Shown here in pieces: positions 6,587-13,434 of a stretch of DNA of 15,245 nt. Position numbers and translations under genes: made by a program. Origin of the DNA: JBBQFC01 sp038321615 (GTDB taxonomy: Bacteria > Bacteroidota > Bacteroidia > Flavobacteriales_D > Cryomorphaceae); assembly GCA_038321615.1 (NCBI GenBank), contig JBBQFC010000069.1:1-15245 (forward strand), in the 5' to 3' direction. The notes below the pieces were generated by a model, which did no database searches, was not told the DNA's origin, and saw only the letters and a list, made by a program, of their open reading frames with translations. Position 1 is the first letter of the stretch. Each line of letters opens with the position of its first letter.

Positions 6587-7753
6587 ATGAGTAATACTGA
6601 TTATTATTTTAAAGAAACTAGAATTGTAATTTTAGCTATTCTTTGCTCGAGCTGTATGACATCATCGCCCACTGATCATCCAATTATTCACCTTAACGAA
6701 GTACCAATGCTCCATTCTTGGAGCATTGGCGTTTCGTTAGGGAGTATGACAGAATTGTATGCTCGACCAGGTTGTAATACGTCCGATTCCATGTTTTCTA
6801 TCTTTACAAAACACTTCGATTCGTCACGCAAAGGTTACCTACATGCATTGCTGAACCTTAATGATCTTCAGAGTATAAAGCTCACGGATGCGGCACTTCC
6901 CAATTTAGCATACTTTATTGATAAAGATCGATACACATCTTTTAGTCTGGTTGACGATACGCACTGGGAGATGAGTTATAATACTTGCATTATTGAGTCT
7001 GATTCAAATTTATCTGGACGACTCGAAACTATTCTGCTTGAGCTACCCGACCATTATGAGCCTTATATTTATGGAATGGTTCGTTCCACCTCACGAGGTC
7101 ATTATATTGCGGCGCGCTCAAATAAGTATGACTTGCGTATTCAAGAGCAAAACAGTGCTTTTTTTAGCAAAGAGAAACCTCTTGCTTATTTCACACCAAA
7201 TTTTGAGTTTGAGAAGTGGGTTGGTGACTATCCACCCGATTATCCGAAGAAAGGAATTTTCGGATACCATATAGAACCAGAATTTCTCGCAATCGACGAA
7301 AAATTAGTTTTGTCTTTTGCTGGAAGCAGTTATGTAGGATTAGGAGAAGCGGCAAAGAACGAGATTAGTTTCTTTCGGTGCTCTTCATTTTACGAAACCA
7401 CATATTCTCCAATGGATACTGCAGATTTTATGTCTATAAGCAAAGCGATCCAATTTCAAGACACGGTTTCCCGATACTCCAGGCTTGGATTTAGTTGTGC
7501 TACTAATTCGGTTTCCAGAATTTATCAATGGAATAACCCGGAAGTCCATAATGGAGATACTATCAACGCATCTATAGTAGTGGGAGATTGCGAAAGAAAT
7601 AAAGTCCGGAAAGAATTTGTTTTTGATCGAAGAAAAAGACGACTGAACTTTATGACGTTTCTTGAAACAGGGCTATTGGTTGCTTCCGTAACCCAATCTG
7701 CCGATGACGAATTTATAATTACTTTGCAATTGCTAGACATTTACTCGGAATGA
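6587..7753 (+). CDS. Hypothetical lipoprotein, possibly beta-propeller/DUF4221-like (gene 2)
   Basis: A 388-residue protein from ATG 6587; an upstream TTG at 6572 is less likely. A polar N-terminus is followed by a hydrophobic stretch and a lipobox ending LCSSC (Cys23). The mature protein alternates short beta-like stretches with aromatic and Asp-rich turns (YPPDYPKKGIFGYHIEPEF). This general look recalls the DUF4221/6-bladed-propeller lipoproteins of Bacteroidota, but no diagnostic motif lets me fix the family. Codons 36-52 lie in a hairpin with 24-nt arms (6691-6742). The stop overlaps the next start as ATGA, so genes 2 and 3 are translationally coupled. Composition is AT-rich; a 60-base stretch at 7141-7200 has 21 G/C. 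Confidence 0.72.
   Translation: MSNTDYYFKETRIVILAILCSSCMTSSPTDHPIIHLNEVPMLHSWSIGVSLGSMTELYARPGCNTSDSMFSIFTKHFDSSRKGYLHALLNLNDLQSIKLTDAALPNLAYFIDKDRYTSFSLVDDTHWEMSYNTCIIESDSNLSGRLETILLELPDHYEPYIYGMVRSTSRGHYIAARSNKYDLRIQEQNSAFFSKEKPLAYFTPNFEFEKWVGDYPPDYPKKGIFGYHIEPEFLAIDEKLVLSFAGSSYVGLGEAAKNEISFFRCSSFYETTYSPMDTADFMSISKAIQFQDTVSRYSRLGFSCATNSVSRIYQWNNPEVHNGDTINASIVVGDCERNKVRKEFVFDRRKRRLNFMTFLETGLLVASVTQSADDEFIITLQLLDIYSE
6691..6742 (+). repeat. Long inverted repeat (24-nt arms, 4-base loop) inside a coding region
   Basis: Arms 6691-6714 and 6719-6742 flank the loop TTCT. The inner 11 bases, CCAATGCTCCA, pair perfectly with TGGAGCATTGG. The outer 13 pair apart from one A-C mismatch and three G-T positions. 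In sense RNA the G-T positions become G-U pairs, giving 23 of 24 positions paired; in antisense RNA they would be C-A mismatches. The repeat is in frame and encodes part of the lipoprotein's mature N-terminus. Confidence 0.88.
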
Positions 7754-8193
7754 TAAGGATATCATCTTTATTACTGCTCACTTTCATCATTACAAGCTGC
7801 TCTTCGGATGAGCATTCTTCGGGCGAATCCATTAATACGAATGCTGATCAGAGAAAACGGGTAGATGAACTTAAAACATTTGCCGACTTAAATCAAATTA
7901 ATTTGGCGCATTATGATTACATAATCATCGAAGGAAGAATAAAGTGTGCGGGTTGCCAAAGAGTTTGGGAGAAAGAGCTGCAAAGCAGTTCTATACTCGA
8001 TAAATCTTTGGCGATAGTTGGCGATAAACTTGAATTGGATAATCCGCTAAATTCTGCCGTAGGTATCAAATTGATGAATTTCAATAGCATAGAAGCTTCT
8101 TTCCCGTTCATTGCAAATTATTTTGTTTTCTACATTGATTCGGGGGTTCCTACCGGTTACGTAGAACTTGGTGCCCGCGTGTTTAAATTATAG
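7750..8193 (+). CDS. Hypothetical CxxC lipoprotein, possibly thioredoxin-like (gene 3)
   Basis: A 147-residue protein starting at ATG 7750, overlapping the previous stop (ATGA). The signal MIRISSLLLLTFIITSC has a lipobox with Cys17, followed by a Ser/Glu-rich tether. The core begins YDYIIIEGRIKCAGCQRVWE: a beta strand followed by C-A-G-C and a helix, the layout of thioredoxin-fold active sites. It also resembles small Bacteroidota lipoproteins carrying GC-x-GC motifs found beside propeller lipoproteins. The rest (YFVFYIDSGVPTGYVELG) could be the later strands of a shortened fold. No cis-Pro block is obvious, so a redox function is a suggestion. It is the last gene of the operon, and no terminator is seen after it. 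Confidence 0.74.
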   Translation: MIRISSLLLLTFIITSCSSDEHSSGESINTNADQRKRVDELKTFADLNQINLAHYDYIIIEGRIKCAGCQRVWEKELQSSSILDKSLAIVGDKLELDNPLNSAVGIKLMNFNSIEASFPFIANYFVFYIDSGVPTGYVELGARVFKL

Positions 8194-8259
8194 TGGGCTT
8201 GCTCGGAGAAAATCCTACTTCTTAATCGGTCTTTGCCTATTTGATTTTGCTTTACCGCT
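8194..8259. other. Spacer between lipoprotein operon and repeat copy 2
   Basis: No gene, terminator or similarity to the upstream part of the barrel gene is visible. Homology to the barrel gene begins abruptly at about 8258-8260. Confidence 0.4.
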
Positions 8260-8316
8260 CCGAATTTCGGTGTTGGAATCTATTACAAGTTTTAGGGTTC
8301 TAAAATTATCAATCGC
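8260..8316 (+). repeat. Direct repeat copy 2 with truncated 3' end of a barrel gene
   Basis: The first 36 bases encode PNFGVGIYYKF and a stop, the same last residues as the XagA-like gene ending at 5711, but no upstream part of that gene is present. The remainder overlaps the minus-strand T9SS gene's stop (8294-8292) and last codons. The spacing to copy 1 is 2584 bases. Confidence 0.85.
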
Positions 8317-9167
8317 ATAGCGTAGTAACCTGAAGAGCGAATCACGTACACGCCTGCAGGCAAGTCTAATTGACTCAAATCAATGCTCTCAGTTTGATCT
8401 AACTGAGTGCGTAGAATTTCTCTTCCCGAGAGATCGAAAAAGCCTATTTCCGATGGTTCGGGTAAGCCTTTGATCATAAGCATTTGATTTATGAAAACCG
8501 GATTTGGGTAAATTTGAAACGAAGACAAATCTCTCCGTGTCTGGACATCAAGAAAAATGGGACAACAGTCAGTATTCTCACCTTCGGGATAAATTTGAAC
8601 TCCATTTTGATGCACACATAAAAGGTTAATATAAAAATCAGCATAGCACATCTGACTCTGAAATAAGCCCTGTGTAGTCCCTAGTCCCGATATCCAGGTA
8701 AGATCATACGATTGTTCGAAATAAATATGCTTCCGCTCAATTCCATTTATAGAAATGATGTCAGTTCCCGCCGTGATCAGCGTTCCACCAATAACATCTA
8801 ACTCATTTTCAAATCCTGGCCCGCAATAAACGGGGCTTATTAAAGTTCCAGCACCAATAGAAAAATCGTAAATCAGGAATTCCGAGCTGGAAGATGAAGC
8901 ACGGTGAAAAATTGAATCACCACTTTGGCGAATGTATCCGGCTGTTTGGATAAATGAAGTATCTGAGCAGCTATAATAAATTACAGGTCTGTACGCTGTG
9001 TCATTTAGAAATATGGCCGGCTGAAGGGCGTAAGTGAGAGTGTATCCAGCGCCATTTGATAATTGTTCGCTCACACTCCATTCAAGCGTATCCGTATTCC
9101 AATCTTGGGATAAACCGTATGATGCAAAACCCAAAATTCCCAGAAGGGTAATGGCCAGGTATTTCAT
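8292..9167 (-). CDS. T9SS type A sorting domain-containing secreted protein
   Basis: A 291-residue protein starting at ATG 9167. The signal peptide is MKYLAITLLGILGFASYGLS. The body has short beta-like segments with Asp/Ser-rich turns and several cysteines, including an adjacent pair (DCCPIF). The C-terminal ~75 residues are a type A sorting domain: FQIYPNPVFINQMLMIKGL, FFDLSGREIL, IDLSQLDLPAGVYVIRS and RLIILEP. Such proteins cross the inner membrane by Sec and the outer membrane by the type IX system, and are then cleaved or anchored. The cargo part (about residues 20-215) is not recognised; the frame is open upstream of the ATG only because it runs into the exporter gene. It has its own promoter in the 37-base gap after the exporter gene. 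Confidence 0.87.
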   Translation of the reverse strand: MKYLAITLLGILGFASYGLSQDWNTDTLEWSVSEQLSNGAGYTLTYALQPAIFLNDTAYRPVIYYSCSDTSFIQTAGYIRQSGDSIFHRASSSSSEFLIYDFSIGAGTLISPVYCGPGFENELDVIGGTLITAGTDIISINGIERKHIYFEQSYDLTWISGLGTTQGLFQSQMCYADFYINLLCVHQNGVQIYPEGENTDCCPIFLDVQTRRDLSSFQIYPNPVFINQMLMIKGLPEPSEIGFFDLSGREILRTQLDQTESIDLSQLDLPAGVYVIRSSGYYAMRLIILEP

Positions 9168-9172
9168 GTTTT

Positions 9173-9204
9173 CAAAAGTAAAATTCTCTGGCCACTGGGC
9201 CAAA
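9173..9204 (-). promoter_or_regulatory. Bacteroidota-type promoter of the T9SS gene
   Basis: Minus-strand reading gives TTTG (9204-9201), 20 bases, then TACTTTTG (9180-9173), a full match to the -33/-7 consensus. It fills the gap between the exporter's stop and this gene's ATG, which comes five bases after the -7 box. The transcript would be leaderless or nearly so. Confidence 0.62.
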
Positions 9205-11067
9205 TCAATTATACCCCTTAGCTTGGAGGGCAAAGAGCGACGCGTATTTCCCATCAAGCGCAATGAGTTCGGCGTGCGAACCCATTTCGAGCACTTGCCC
9301 GTTTTCGAGAAATAGAATTCGGTCGGCCATGCGCACTGTACTAAAGCGGTGGCTAATAAGCACGGCGGTTCGGCCCTTCATTAATTCGGCGAAACGAATG
9401 AAGACTTCGTTTTCGGCTCGGGCATCGAGGGCACTCGTAGGCTCATCGAGAATCATAAGTTGGGCATCGGCCATGTAGGCACGGGCGAGCGCAATTTTTT
9501 GCCATTCACCTCCGCTCAAATCCACGCCTCCTTCAAAGCGCTTTCCGAGCATTTGGCTGTAGCCTTGGGGGAGCTTTTCTATCACGGTATCGGCTAAGCT
9601 TTTGATCGCGCTGTTTACAATTCGCGGTTGGTCGCCCACTTTTTGAATATCGCCCACAGCAATATTTTCCCTCACATCGAGCTGAAAACGCATGTAGTCT
9701 TGGAAAATCACACTCACATTTCGGCGGATTTCGGCTAAGTCGTATTCGCGCAAATCTCGACCGTCGAGCAGTATGCGGCCTTCTCCCGGTTCGTAGAGCC
9801 GTGCCAAAAGCTTTACAAGCGTGGTTTTGCCAGCTCCGTTTTCGCCCACCAAGGCCAGTTTTTGACCTACGGGTAGATCGAAGGTCAAATTTCGAAGCGT
9901 CCAGTTCTCGCTTCCGCGGTAGTGAAACCCGACGTTTTCGAACCGGAAACCTGTTTTGATTGGATTTGGGAAAGAAAGTTTTTGTCCCTTGTTGGAAATG
10001 AGCGGCTCTATTTCGAAAAAATCAAATAAATCCTGCAAGTACAATGCACTTTCGGCAATCTGCGAAAAGCGATTCATAATGCCTTGCAGCATATTGCGCA
10101 TCTGCAGAAAAGACCCCGCCAAGAAGGTGAGTTCCCCAATGGTAATTATCCCCTTCACGGCATCGAAGGCTATAAAAATATAGGCACCATAATAAGCGGA
10201 AGTACCCACGAACGTCAGAATGGAACCCCAAAAAGCTCTGGAAAGGGCCAATTTGCGGTTAGCCTTGTAATAAGCACTAGCTAAAACTTCAAACCTGGAA
10301 GCTAGAAAATCGGCGAGGCCAAAAATCTTAACTTCCTTGGCAGTTTGATCACTTGCTCCTATATAGCGCAGATAGTCGAGCTCCCGCCGCTGTGGCGTCC
10401 AACTCCGGGTAAGGCTATAACCCGCTTCGCTGAAATAACTTTCACCAAGAAAAGATGGTATTACTGCTATAAGCAATATCAGAATAAGGATGGGTTTGAA
10501 GGCAATAAGCCCGACGGCCAGAAAACCAATGGTGATGATGTCTTGAAATTGCGTTAGCACCTGGCTCATAAGCACCGTTCGACTGGTGGTTTGCCGCCTG
10601 GCGCGCTCGAGTTTATCGTAAAACTCACTGTCTTCAAACTGTTCCAGGTCAAGGTTGGCTGCATGCCTGATAAGTCGCACAGAAGTTTGATTGCTGAATA
10701 GATCGCCCAGTTGGCTGTCGAGCAGGGTAATGCCCCGATTGATGATGTCGCTTAATATGGCCAACCCAAATTCGATGGCTATGTAAATCCAGATATCCGT
10801 TAAGTTGGCTTCTGGAGCAGCGGCCTGGGCTATGATTTCATCGATAATCAGCTTGCCTACCCACAGCATAAGCACCGGTATAGCTGCCTTAATGGCGCGC
10901 AAGGCAACATTGCCAAGCGTCATGGACGGGCTGGTTTGCCAGATCAGTTTGAAGAATCGCGGTAGATTTCGGAAGGCGGAAAGTCGTTCCTGCAGGCTTA
11001 CTTTCTTTTTTGGTTGTGCCGGGTTTACTGTTTTACCGTCTGGCGGCGGCTGGGGAGGGGTACTCAT
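9205..11067 (-). CDS. ABC transporter, fused permease and ATPase (type-1 exporter)
   Basis: A 620-residue inner-membrane half-transporter that would work as a homodimer, exporting a lipid, peptide or drug-like substrate that sequence does not reveal. I start at ATG 11067 (MSTPPQPPPDGK); the frame stays open to a TTG three codons earlier. A proline-rich polar tail is followed by the transmembrane domain (about 45-330), with hydrophobic segments near 58-75, 95-113, 180-215 and 283-305. The ATPase has Walker A GENGAGKTT (408-416), a Q-loop Gln at 456, signature LSGGEWQ (517-523), Walker B LMILDEP with Asp541/Glu542, and the H-loop His573 (LISHRFS). All catalytic residues are present. The closely spaced T9SS gene downstream could be cotranscribed but has its own promoter. 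Confidence 0.95.
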   Translation of the reverse strand: MSTPPQPPPDGKTVNPAQPKKKVSLQERLSAFRNLPRFFKLIWQTSPSMTLGNVALRAIKAAIPVLMLWVGKLIIDEIIAQAAAPEANLTDIWIYIAIEFGLAILSDIINRGITLLDSQLGDLFSNQTSVRLIRHAANLDLEQFEDSEFYDKLERARRQTTSRTVLMSQVLTQFQDIITIGFLAVGLIAFKPILILILLIAVIPSFLGESYFSEAGYSLTRSWTPQRRELDYLRYIGASDQTAKEVKIFGLADFLASRFEVLASAYYKANRKLALSRAFWGSILTFVGTSAYYGAYIFIAFDAVKGIITIGELTFLAGSFLQMRNMLQGIMNRFSQIAESALYLQDLFDFFEIEPLISNKGQKLSFPNPIKTGFRFENVGFHYRGSENWTLRNLTFDLPVGQKLALVGENGAGKTTLVKLLARLYEPGEGRILLDGRDLREYDLAEIRRNVSVIFQDYMRFQLDVRENIAVGDIQKVGDQPRIVNSAIKSLADTVIEKLPQGYSQMLGKRFEGGVDLSGGEWQKIALARAYMADAQLMILDEPTSALDARAENEVFIRFAELMKGRTAVLISHRFSTVRMADRILFLENGQVLEMGSHAELIALDGKYASLFALQAKGYN

Positions 11068-11073
11068 GGGGCG

Positions 11074-11081
11074 CAAAGGTA
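11074..11081 (-). promoter_or_regulatory. Candidate -7 box (TACCTTTG) for the ABC exporter
   Basis: The minus strand carries TACCTTTG, a TAnnTTTG match, six bases before ATG 11067. The nearest TTG upstream is about 26 bases away, longer than usual. The position relative to the ATG matches the boxes before the Crp/Fnr and T9SS genes. Confidence 0.33.
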
Positions 11082-11265
11082 AGGAGAATGGAATTTGCCA
11101 TATCGAACAAGGGGAGAAATCTCCAATTCTGTTTGCTGTCGCTCGCGCACTCCCGATTAGCGAGTGCGGGCAGGAACTTCGAATTTTAGCGATTTATTTT
11201 CGTCCAAGCAATTTTAGTAAGGTTTCTACGTATTTTTTTAAAAATTGACCAAACTAATCTGAGTT

Positions 11266-12210
11266 ATGTACACCAACATTCTATTATCCGCAAAGCGGCG
11301 CCAAAAGTATTTACGCCGATTTCGATTGCCGTTCGCGGTCAATTCACTTTTAGCAGGGATTGCCTTTATTATACTCCCGAGTAGCTTGCATGCTCAGGAA
11401 GCTCCTCTTACGCCTAGGGTAAAAGTTATGGAAGCATCGATTCTAATTGGTTTTTCCGGCTTTTCATCTGCTGATAATAGTCTGCAAAATTTCAAGACAC
11501 TTTCCCCGAATTCAACCATTCTTGCGCGCGATTTTTCGGATTTTTCCATCTCCGATGGCAATGTGGTTAATGCGTCCAGTGTATTTTCCGCCTTAATTGG
11601 CTTTTCGTTTCGCGATAAGGAAGGAATGGGTAGAAAGCTAAATCCGGTTCTCCGAGTCGGGATTACCTTCAGCAACGTAGGTGCAATTGGCTTGAGTATG
11701 AACCGCACCACCAACACACCTTACGATACATTGGTCTCTAATCAAACAGGTAATATCACTACTGTGGATTCTGTCTATTACGAGTCGGTCTTTGCCGATT
11801 ATTCGGCTACCCAACTACAACTTGACGGGTCAATTATTTGGCGCACGGCTGGCCCCTCGCGATGGTCTCTTTTTGGCGGTGCGGGGTTACGTTTCGGTTG
11901 GGGACTCAATGCTTCCACTACTGTGAGCAGCTACAGCGATTCTTATCTTTCTATAGGTGATAATTTCGCTAATCGTGATTTTGTGGATACGCGCAGCGAT
12001 TTCGAGCGCTTTCGAAATGAGAATAGTTTTTCGGCATCCGCCTATCTTCCCTTCGGCCTGGACTATCGGTTGGGCGATAACCCATTTTGGTCGCGTATTC
12101 ATTTCGCCGCCGAACTGCGGCCATCGCTGTCAGTTCAAAATATTCCTGAACTCGAAACCGTCGTTGCTCCTTCTTTTTCGATGGTTTTCGGTTGGAGAGT
12201 CACATGGTAA
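11266..12210 (+). CDS. Outer-membrane beta-barrel protein, unknown function
   Basis: A 314-residue protein. A long basic N-region (AKRRQKYLRRFRLPF) precedes a hydrophobic core and the cleavage-like site SLHAQ-E near residue 45, typical of Bacteroidota exported proteins. The mature protein is made of amphipathic strands separated by polar loops, for example NPVLRVGITFSNVGAIGLSM and RWSLFGGAGLRFGWGL. It ends SFSMVFGWRVTW, with the aromatic last residue expected for barrel insertion. No family-specific motif is recognised. It is transcribed divergently from the ABC exporter across a 198-base gap, where a shared regulatory region is possible. No strong Shine-Dalgarno or promoter pair is visible. 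Confidence 0.8.
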   Translation: MYTNILLSAKRRQKYLRRFRLPFAVNSLLAGIAFIILPSSLHAQEAPLTPRVKVMEASILIGFSGFSSADNSLQNFKTLSPNSTILARDFSDFSISDGNVVNASSVFSALIGFSFRDKEGMGRKLNPVLRVGITFSNVGAIGLSMNRTTNTPYDTLVSNQTGNITTVDSVYYESVFADYSATQLQLDGSIIWRTAGPSRWSLFGGAGLRFGWGLNASTTVSSYSDSYLSIGDNFANRDFVDTRSDFERFRNENSFSASAYLPFGLDYRLGDNPFWSRIHFAAELRPSLSVQNIPELETVVAPSFSMVFGWRVTW

Positions 12211-12276
12211 AAGATATTGGTTGTAAGATTTAGCGTCTTCGATGCAAATAATACGAGAATGATGTTTAAATTAGCA

Positions 12277-12290
12277 CCTGAAATTACAGG
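12277..12290. promoter_or_regulatory. Candidate operator at the LexA-like gene start
   Basis: CCTGAAATTACAGG is a 14-base pseudo-palindrome (six of seven positions paired) ending two bases before the ATG of the XRE/S24 regulator. A dimeric repressor bound there would block transcription or translation of its own gene. A loosely similar site, CTGGAAAGCGTTTCAG, lies at 13253-13268 upstream of the Pol IV gene. The operator role is inference. Confidence 0.28.
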
Positions 12291-12292
12291 CT

Positions 12293-13054
12293 ATGCATTT
12301 GAGCGAAAATTTAAAGTATCTGCGAAAGCAAGGCGGTTACACCCAGGCCGAGCTCGCCGAACAATTGGGCTTGAAGCGCCCGGTAATCGGGGCGTACGAA
12401 GAGGGTAGGGCAGAGCCACGCCTCCAGACTTTGCAGATGATGTCGGCATTTTTTGGTCATTCCATCGATCAGCTTTTGCAGGTAGATTTAAGTACCGGCC
12501 AGTTCAAAGCCGATGCCGTGGGCAAGTCGCTTCGGGTTTTGCCCATAGCCGTAGATAGCGCGCAGCAAGAGCGAGCCACGCTTGTGCCGGTAAAAGCTGC
12601 CGCCGGCTACCTTCAAGGCTATGGCGACATGGATTTTGTGGGCTCCTTACCCCATTTTTCAATGCCCTTCCCCGAGTTGCCCGCCGACCGAAGCTACCGC
12701 GTATTCCAAATCGAAGGCGATAGCATGCTCCCCATACCTTCGGGCTCCTACGTCATTGGCGAATACGTGCAAGACTGGACCCAGATAAAGCCCAACGACC
12801 GCTACGTGCTACTCACCCGCGACGAAGGGGTGGTATTCAAGCGGCTGAAACTCCAGGACAATGCCAATACCTACCAGCTTATTTCCGACAACCCCGATTT
12901 TGAGCCCTACACCCTGCCTTCCGATCAGTTGCTGGAGCTGTGGAAAGCCAAGGGGATGCTCTGTTTCGATTTGGATGGGCTCCAATCGTACGCCAGCGAC
13001 GATATGAAAAAAGTGCTGCAAGCTATAGCGCGCATTGATCAGCGGATTAAGTAG
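12293..13054 (+). CDS. LexA-like XRE-family repressor with S24 peptidase domain
   Basis: A 253-residue regulator; ATG 12293 is the only start after an in-frame TAG at 12272. Residues about 4-60 form an XRE helix-turn-helix (YTQAELAEQLGLKRPVIGAY). The C-terminal half is a LexA/UmuD/CI-type S24 domain. It has a potential self-cleavage site KAAAGY (Ala104-Gly105), the nucleophile Ser144 in EGDSMLP and the general base Lys183 in VVFKRL. By family precedent it would bind operators as a dimer and cleave itself when activated by RecA filaments after DNA damage. It differs from classical LexA by its XRE rather than winged-helix N-terminus. A DNA polymerase IV gene follows 380 bases downstream, supporting an SOS-type role. 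Confidence 0.9.
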   Translation: MHLSENLKYLRKQGGYTQAELAEQLGLKRPVIGAYEEGRAEPRLQTLQMMSAFFGHSIDQLLQVDLSTGQFKADAVGKSLRVLPIAVDSAQQERATLVPVKAAAGYLQGYGDMDFVGSLPHFSMPFPELPADRSYRVFQIEGDSMLPIPSGSYVIGEYVQDWTQIKPNDRYVLLTRDEGVVFKRLKLQDNANTYQLISDNPDFEPYTLPSDQLLELWKAKGMLCFDLDGLQSYASDDMKKVLQAIARIDQRIK

Positions 13055-13069
13055 CGTATGAATATTGAG

Positions 13070-13097
13070 CACCGCAGGGCAAATGCCCAGCGGAACT
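13070..13097 (+). repeat. Palindromic interspersed repeat, copy A
   Basis: The core CGCAGGGCAAATGCCCAGCG folds as CGC-A-GGGC, loop AAAT, GCCC-A-GCG, with a single A-A mismatch. It nearly matches copy B at 13361-13388. It starts 16 bases after the repressor stop, but without a T-run it is not a standard terminator. Confidence 0.7.
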
Positions 13098-13159
13098 CAT
13101 TTGGTTGTGATCGCTAATTACCATGTTTTGAAAATTCGGCATCGAGGAGGTGATATTCC

Positions 13160-13189
13160 TTTAGCCACGGGCGTTGGCTCGTGACTAAA
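13160..13189. repeat. REP-like hairpin
   Basis: Arms TTTAGCCACGGGC (13160-13172) and GCTCGTGACTAAA (13177-13189) enclose the loop GTTG. Twelve of 13 positions pair, one of them G-U, with one C-A mismatch. The AGCCACGGGC core resembles short palindromic repeats scattered between genes in many Bacteroidota genomes. No transposase is present nearby. Confidence 0.6.
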
Positions 13190-13360
13190 AATGAATTTAC
13201 GGGTTGGGTTTGGCGGCATTTTTGCCTTTGCTGGGCGAGATTTACAAGATACCTGGAAAGCGTTTCAGACCCGAATTTTGAAGTATCCACGACTGCAAAA
13301 AGGATGACAAAGCATTCGATAGTTCAAGTGAGTAAGAGAATATTTGGAAAGTTGAGTAAC

Positions 13361-13388
13361 ACCCGCAGGGCGAATGCCCAGCGTAACT
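13361..13388 (+). repeat. Palindromic interspersed repeat, copy B
   Basis: The core CGCAGGGCGAATGCCCAGCG carries the same arms as copy A with loop GAAT. The flanks also match (ACC before, AACT after). The copy ends 46 bases before the Pol IV start. Confidence 0.7.
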
Positions 13389-13434
13389 GAGTGAAGTGCT
13401 GATCTGGAGTTGAAGAAATTAAAAGAAGACATAA

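Larger units (their letters stand above)
13055..13434. other. Repeat-bearing spacer between the repressor and Pol IV genes
   Basis: These 380 bases show no convincing gene. An open frame at 13181-13390 runs straight through a palindromic repeat and has no start signal. The spacer holds two copies of a 28-base palindromic repeat (13070-13097 and 13361-13388), a separate hairpin (13160-13189) and a possible weak operator (13253-13268). Confidence 0.6.

Noticed and set aside
11146..11168. Inverted repeat CGCACTC...GAGTGCG upstream of the beta-barrel gene
   Set aside because: Seven-base arms with a nine-base loop and no T-run; compatible with chance, and the alternative pairing CTCGC/GCGAG is equally good.
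13181..13390. Open frame of 69 codons between the repressor and Pol IV genes
   Set aside because: It starts from a non-ATG codon inside a hairpin, runs through a palindromic repeat, has no recognisable motif and no ribosome site.
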